Below are positions 30,972 through 32,418 of a stretch of DNA of 32,418 bases, in pieces. The DNA comes from JACDAS01 sp046262415 (GTDB lineage Bacteria; Actinomycetota; Thermoleophilia; Gaiellales; Gaiellaceae), in the NCBI GenBank assembly GCA_046262415.1, contig JBHEMU010000191.1:1-32418 (forward strand), given 5' to 3'. The position numbers and the translations under genes were made by a program. Below the pieces are notes generated by a model that was not told the DNA's origin, did no database searches, and saw nothing but the letters and a program-made list of their open reading frames with translations. Positions within the stretch are counted from its first letter, which is position 1, and each line of letters begins with the position of its first letter.

Positions 30972-32045
30972 ATGCCGATCGGCATCTCGCTGCTGACACT
31001 CGTGCCGGGCGTCGTCGGCGGCTCCGAGCGCTACGTCCGCGAGCTGTGCCGCGCACTGGCCCGCGTCGGCGAGCTCGAGTACCGCGCCTTCGTGCCGTCG
31101 ATCGCCCCCGACGCGGCCGACGGGCTGCCGACGCGGACGGTCGGCGCCTACCGCGCGGCGCGCTCCCTGCCGGGCCGGGCCGCGGCGATGACACTCGCGG
31201 CCCCGTACCCGCGGCCGCTGTGCCGACGGCTCGAGCTGGACGCTCTCGACGCGATCCACTTCCCCCTCTCCGTCATGCTGCCTCCCGTCCGCCGCCCGCC
31301 CGCAGCGACGACGGTGCTCGACCTGCAGCACGAGTTCTTTCCCGAGTTCTTCTCGGCGGCCGAGCTGCGCTACCGCCGCCTCGTCTACGGGTGGACGGTA
31401 CGCCGGAGCCGGATCGTGATCACGATCTCCGAGCACGCCCGGCGGACGCTGATCGAGCGGCTCGGCCTGGACCCCGAACGCGTCCGCACGATCCACCTCG
31501 CCGTCGACCACGAGCGGTTCCGGCCCTCGTACGAGGAGCGCGAGCGCTTCCTCGTCTACCCGGCCAACCGCTGGCCGCACAAGAACCACGAACACCTGTT
31601 CGAGGCGTTCGCCCGGGTCCGGCTCGAGCATCCCGGTCTGCGCCTCGTGCTGACCGGCACGGGCCACAGGGGTCAGCGGCTGCCCCAGGCGGTGGAGGAA
31701 CGCGGCCGGGTCACGGACGCCGAGCTGACACGGCTGTACCAGACGGCCGCCGCGCTCGTCTTTCCGAGCCGCTACGAGGGGTTCGGGCAGCCGCCGCTCG
31801 AGGCGATGGCCTGCGGCTGCCCGGTGGCCGTCTCCGACATCGGGCCGCTGCGGGAGGTCTGCGGCGAGGCCGCGGCCTACTTCGACCCCACGTCGGACGA
31901 GGACATGGCCTCGGCGATCCTGGACGTGCTCGCCCGTCCCCAGCACTACGCCGATCGGGGCGTCGAGCGAGCGCGGCGCTTCACCTGGGAGGAGTGCGCC
32001 CGGCGACACGAGGATGTCTACCGGGAGCTCGCCGGCGGGAGCTGA
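30972..32045 (+). CDS. GT4 family glycosyltransferase (mannosyltransferase-like)
   Basis: 357 residues. PGVVGGSERYVRELCRAL forms the N-terminal acceptor loop, ITISEHARRTLIERLGL precedes the joint, YPANRWPHKNHEHLFEAF starts the donor half, and FPSRYEGFGQPPLEAMACGCP is the donor site. This pattern is common in GDP-mannose-using enzymes, and gmd is directly convergent 3 bp away. Start chosen at ATG 30972, 6 nt after TACGCT; an in-frame GTG at 30954 would lie upstream of the -10 element. Confidence 0.92.
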   Translation: MPIGISLLTLVPGVVGGSERYVRELCRALARVGELEYRAFVPSIAPDAADGLPTRTVGAYRAARSLPGRAAAMTLAAPYPRPLCRRLELDALDAIHFPLSVMLPPVRRPPAATTVLDLQHEFFPEFFSAAELRYRRLVYGWTVRRSRIVITISEHARRTLIERLGLDPERVRTIHLAVDHERFRPSYEERERFLVYPANRWPHKNHEHLFEAFARVRLEHPGLRLVLTGTGHRGQRLPQAVEERGRVTDAELTRLYQTAAALVFPSRYEGFGQPPLEAMACGCPVAVSDIGPLREVCGEAAAYFDPTSDEDMASAILDVLARPQHYADRGVERARRFTWEECARRHEDVYRELAGGS

Positions 32046-32048
32046 AGC

Positions 32049-32418
32049 TCAGCCGCGCAGCCGCTCCAGATCGGCGTCCACGAGCAGGCGCACGAGACCC
32101 CCGAAGTCCACGGCCGGCCGCCAGCCGAGCCGCTCGCGGGCCTTCGTGGCGTCGCCGACCAGCCGGTGCAGCTCCGCCTTGCCGCGCTGCAGGGCCGGAT
32201 CGATCCGCACGTAGTCCTGCCAGTCGAGCCCGACGTGCGCGAACGCGCACTCGACCAGCTCCCGCACCGTGTGGGAGACGCCCGTCGCGATCACGAAGTC
32301 GTCGCCGGCGTCCTGCTGGAGCATCAGCCACATCGCGCGCACGTAGTCGACGGAGTAGCCCCAGTCGCGCGACGGGTCGAGGTCGCCGAGCGCGAGCTCG
32401 CGCTCGAGGCCGAGGCTG
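32049..32418 (-). CDS. gmd: GDP-mannose 4,6-dehydratase, C-terminal fragment (cut by window edge)
   Basis: The last 122 codons lie in the window. The sequence contains LDPSRDWGYSVDYVRAMWLM, the conserved block in which the Arg-Asp-Trp-Gly segment contacts substrate, then the VIATGVSHTVRELVECAF region and the C-terminal RERLGWRPAVDF. Gmd makes GDP-4-keto-6-deoxymannose, precursor of fucose, rhamnose and related sugars. The catalytic YxxxK and the NAD-binding loop are outside the window. It supports a deoxyhexose-containing glycan. Confidence 0.93.
   Translation of the reverse strand, partial: SLGLERELALGDLDPSRDWGYSVDYVRAMWLMLQQDAGDDFVIATGVSHTVRELVECAFAHVGLDWQDYVRIDPALQRGKAELHRLVGDATKARERLGWRPAVDFGGLVRLLVDADLERLRG

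Overview
The window is GC-rich chromosomal DNA of an actinobacterium (Actinomycetota). Coenzyme F420 genes, a coproporphyrin-type ferrochelatase, a Gram-positive-type SOS box, a DEDD-exonuclease/GIY-YIG fusion nuclease, GTG starts with stop/start overlaps, and many starts placed 6-7 nt after a TAnnnT hexamer (leaderless mRNAs) all fit this. Thermoleophilia (Gaiella/Solirubrobacter relatives) is my best guess; that is inference, and no rRNA or tRNA lies in the window to test it.

Layout. 1-2360: F420 genes cofC-cofD (minus, cofD cut by the window edge), divergent from a PolX-like protein whose polymerase active site looks destroyed while its PHP nuclease is intact. 2427-5828: a minus-strand operon hemE-hemH-wzt plus a small unknown gene, joining haem synthesis to the ATPase of a polysaccharide ABC exporter. 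5847-9523: an orphan beta-sandwich protein, a large secreted protein, and wzm, the exporter permease. 9524-11049: a seven-copy 40-bp tandem repeat, a zinc-ribbon methyltransferase and a structured RNA-like element (copy A). 11050-17791: a WecA-type initiating transferase fused to a truncated FlaA1/CapD N-terminal region, then three large polytopic membrane proteins, probably GT-C glycosyltransferases. 17800-20579: an SOS-box-controlled repair nuclease and a TolB-like propeller protein. 20626-29588: an eight-gene minus-strand glycan operon (five GT4, one GT2, one GT39-like membrane protein, one methyltransferase), interrupted by copy B of the structured element. 29788-32418: a coiled-coil methyltransferase, a divergent GT4 transferase and the 3' part of gmd (GDP-mannose 4,6-dehydratase).

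Together the genes describe a surface-polysaccharide locus. The WecA-like enzyme would start a glycan on undecaprenyl phosphate, GT4/GT2 enzymes extend it with sugars including GDP-mannose-derived deoxyhexoses, methyltransferases modify it, Wzt/Wzm export it, and GT-C enzymes use polyprenyl-linked sugars outside the membrane. This pathway is inferred from gene content; no step is proven here.

The least explained signals are two homologous elements of about 160 nt (10861-11020 and 28405-28565). Each has a 125-126-nt core held between arms of a long hairpin. The arm sequences differ completely between copies, yet both are palindromic and both have ATGA at the 5' edge of the core. An internal stem with an AGC triloop also changes sequence while keeping its pairing. 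This points to a structured, possibly mobile RNA; HEARO/omega-RNA-like elements are the closest thing I know. The 40-bp repeat family (seven tandem copies plus one solitary relative at 2363-2425) is a second unexplained repeat system.
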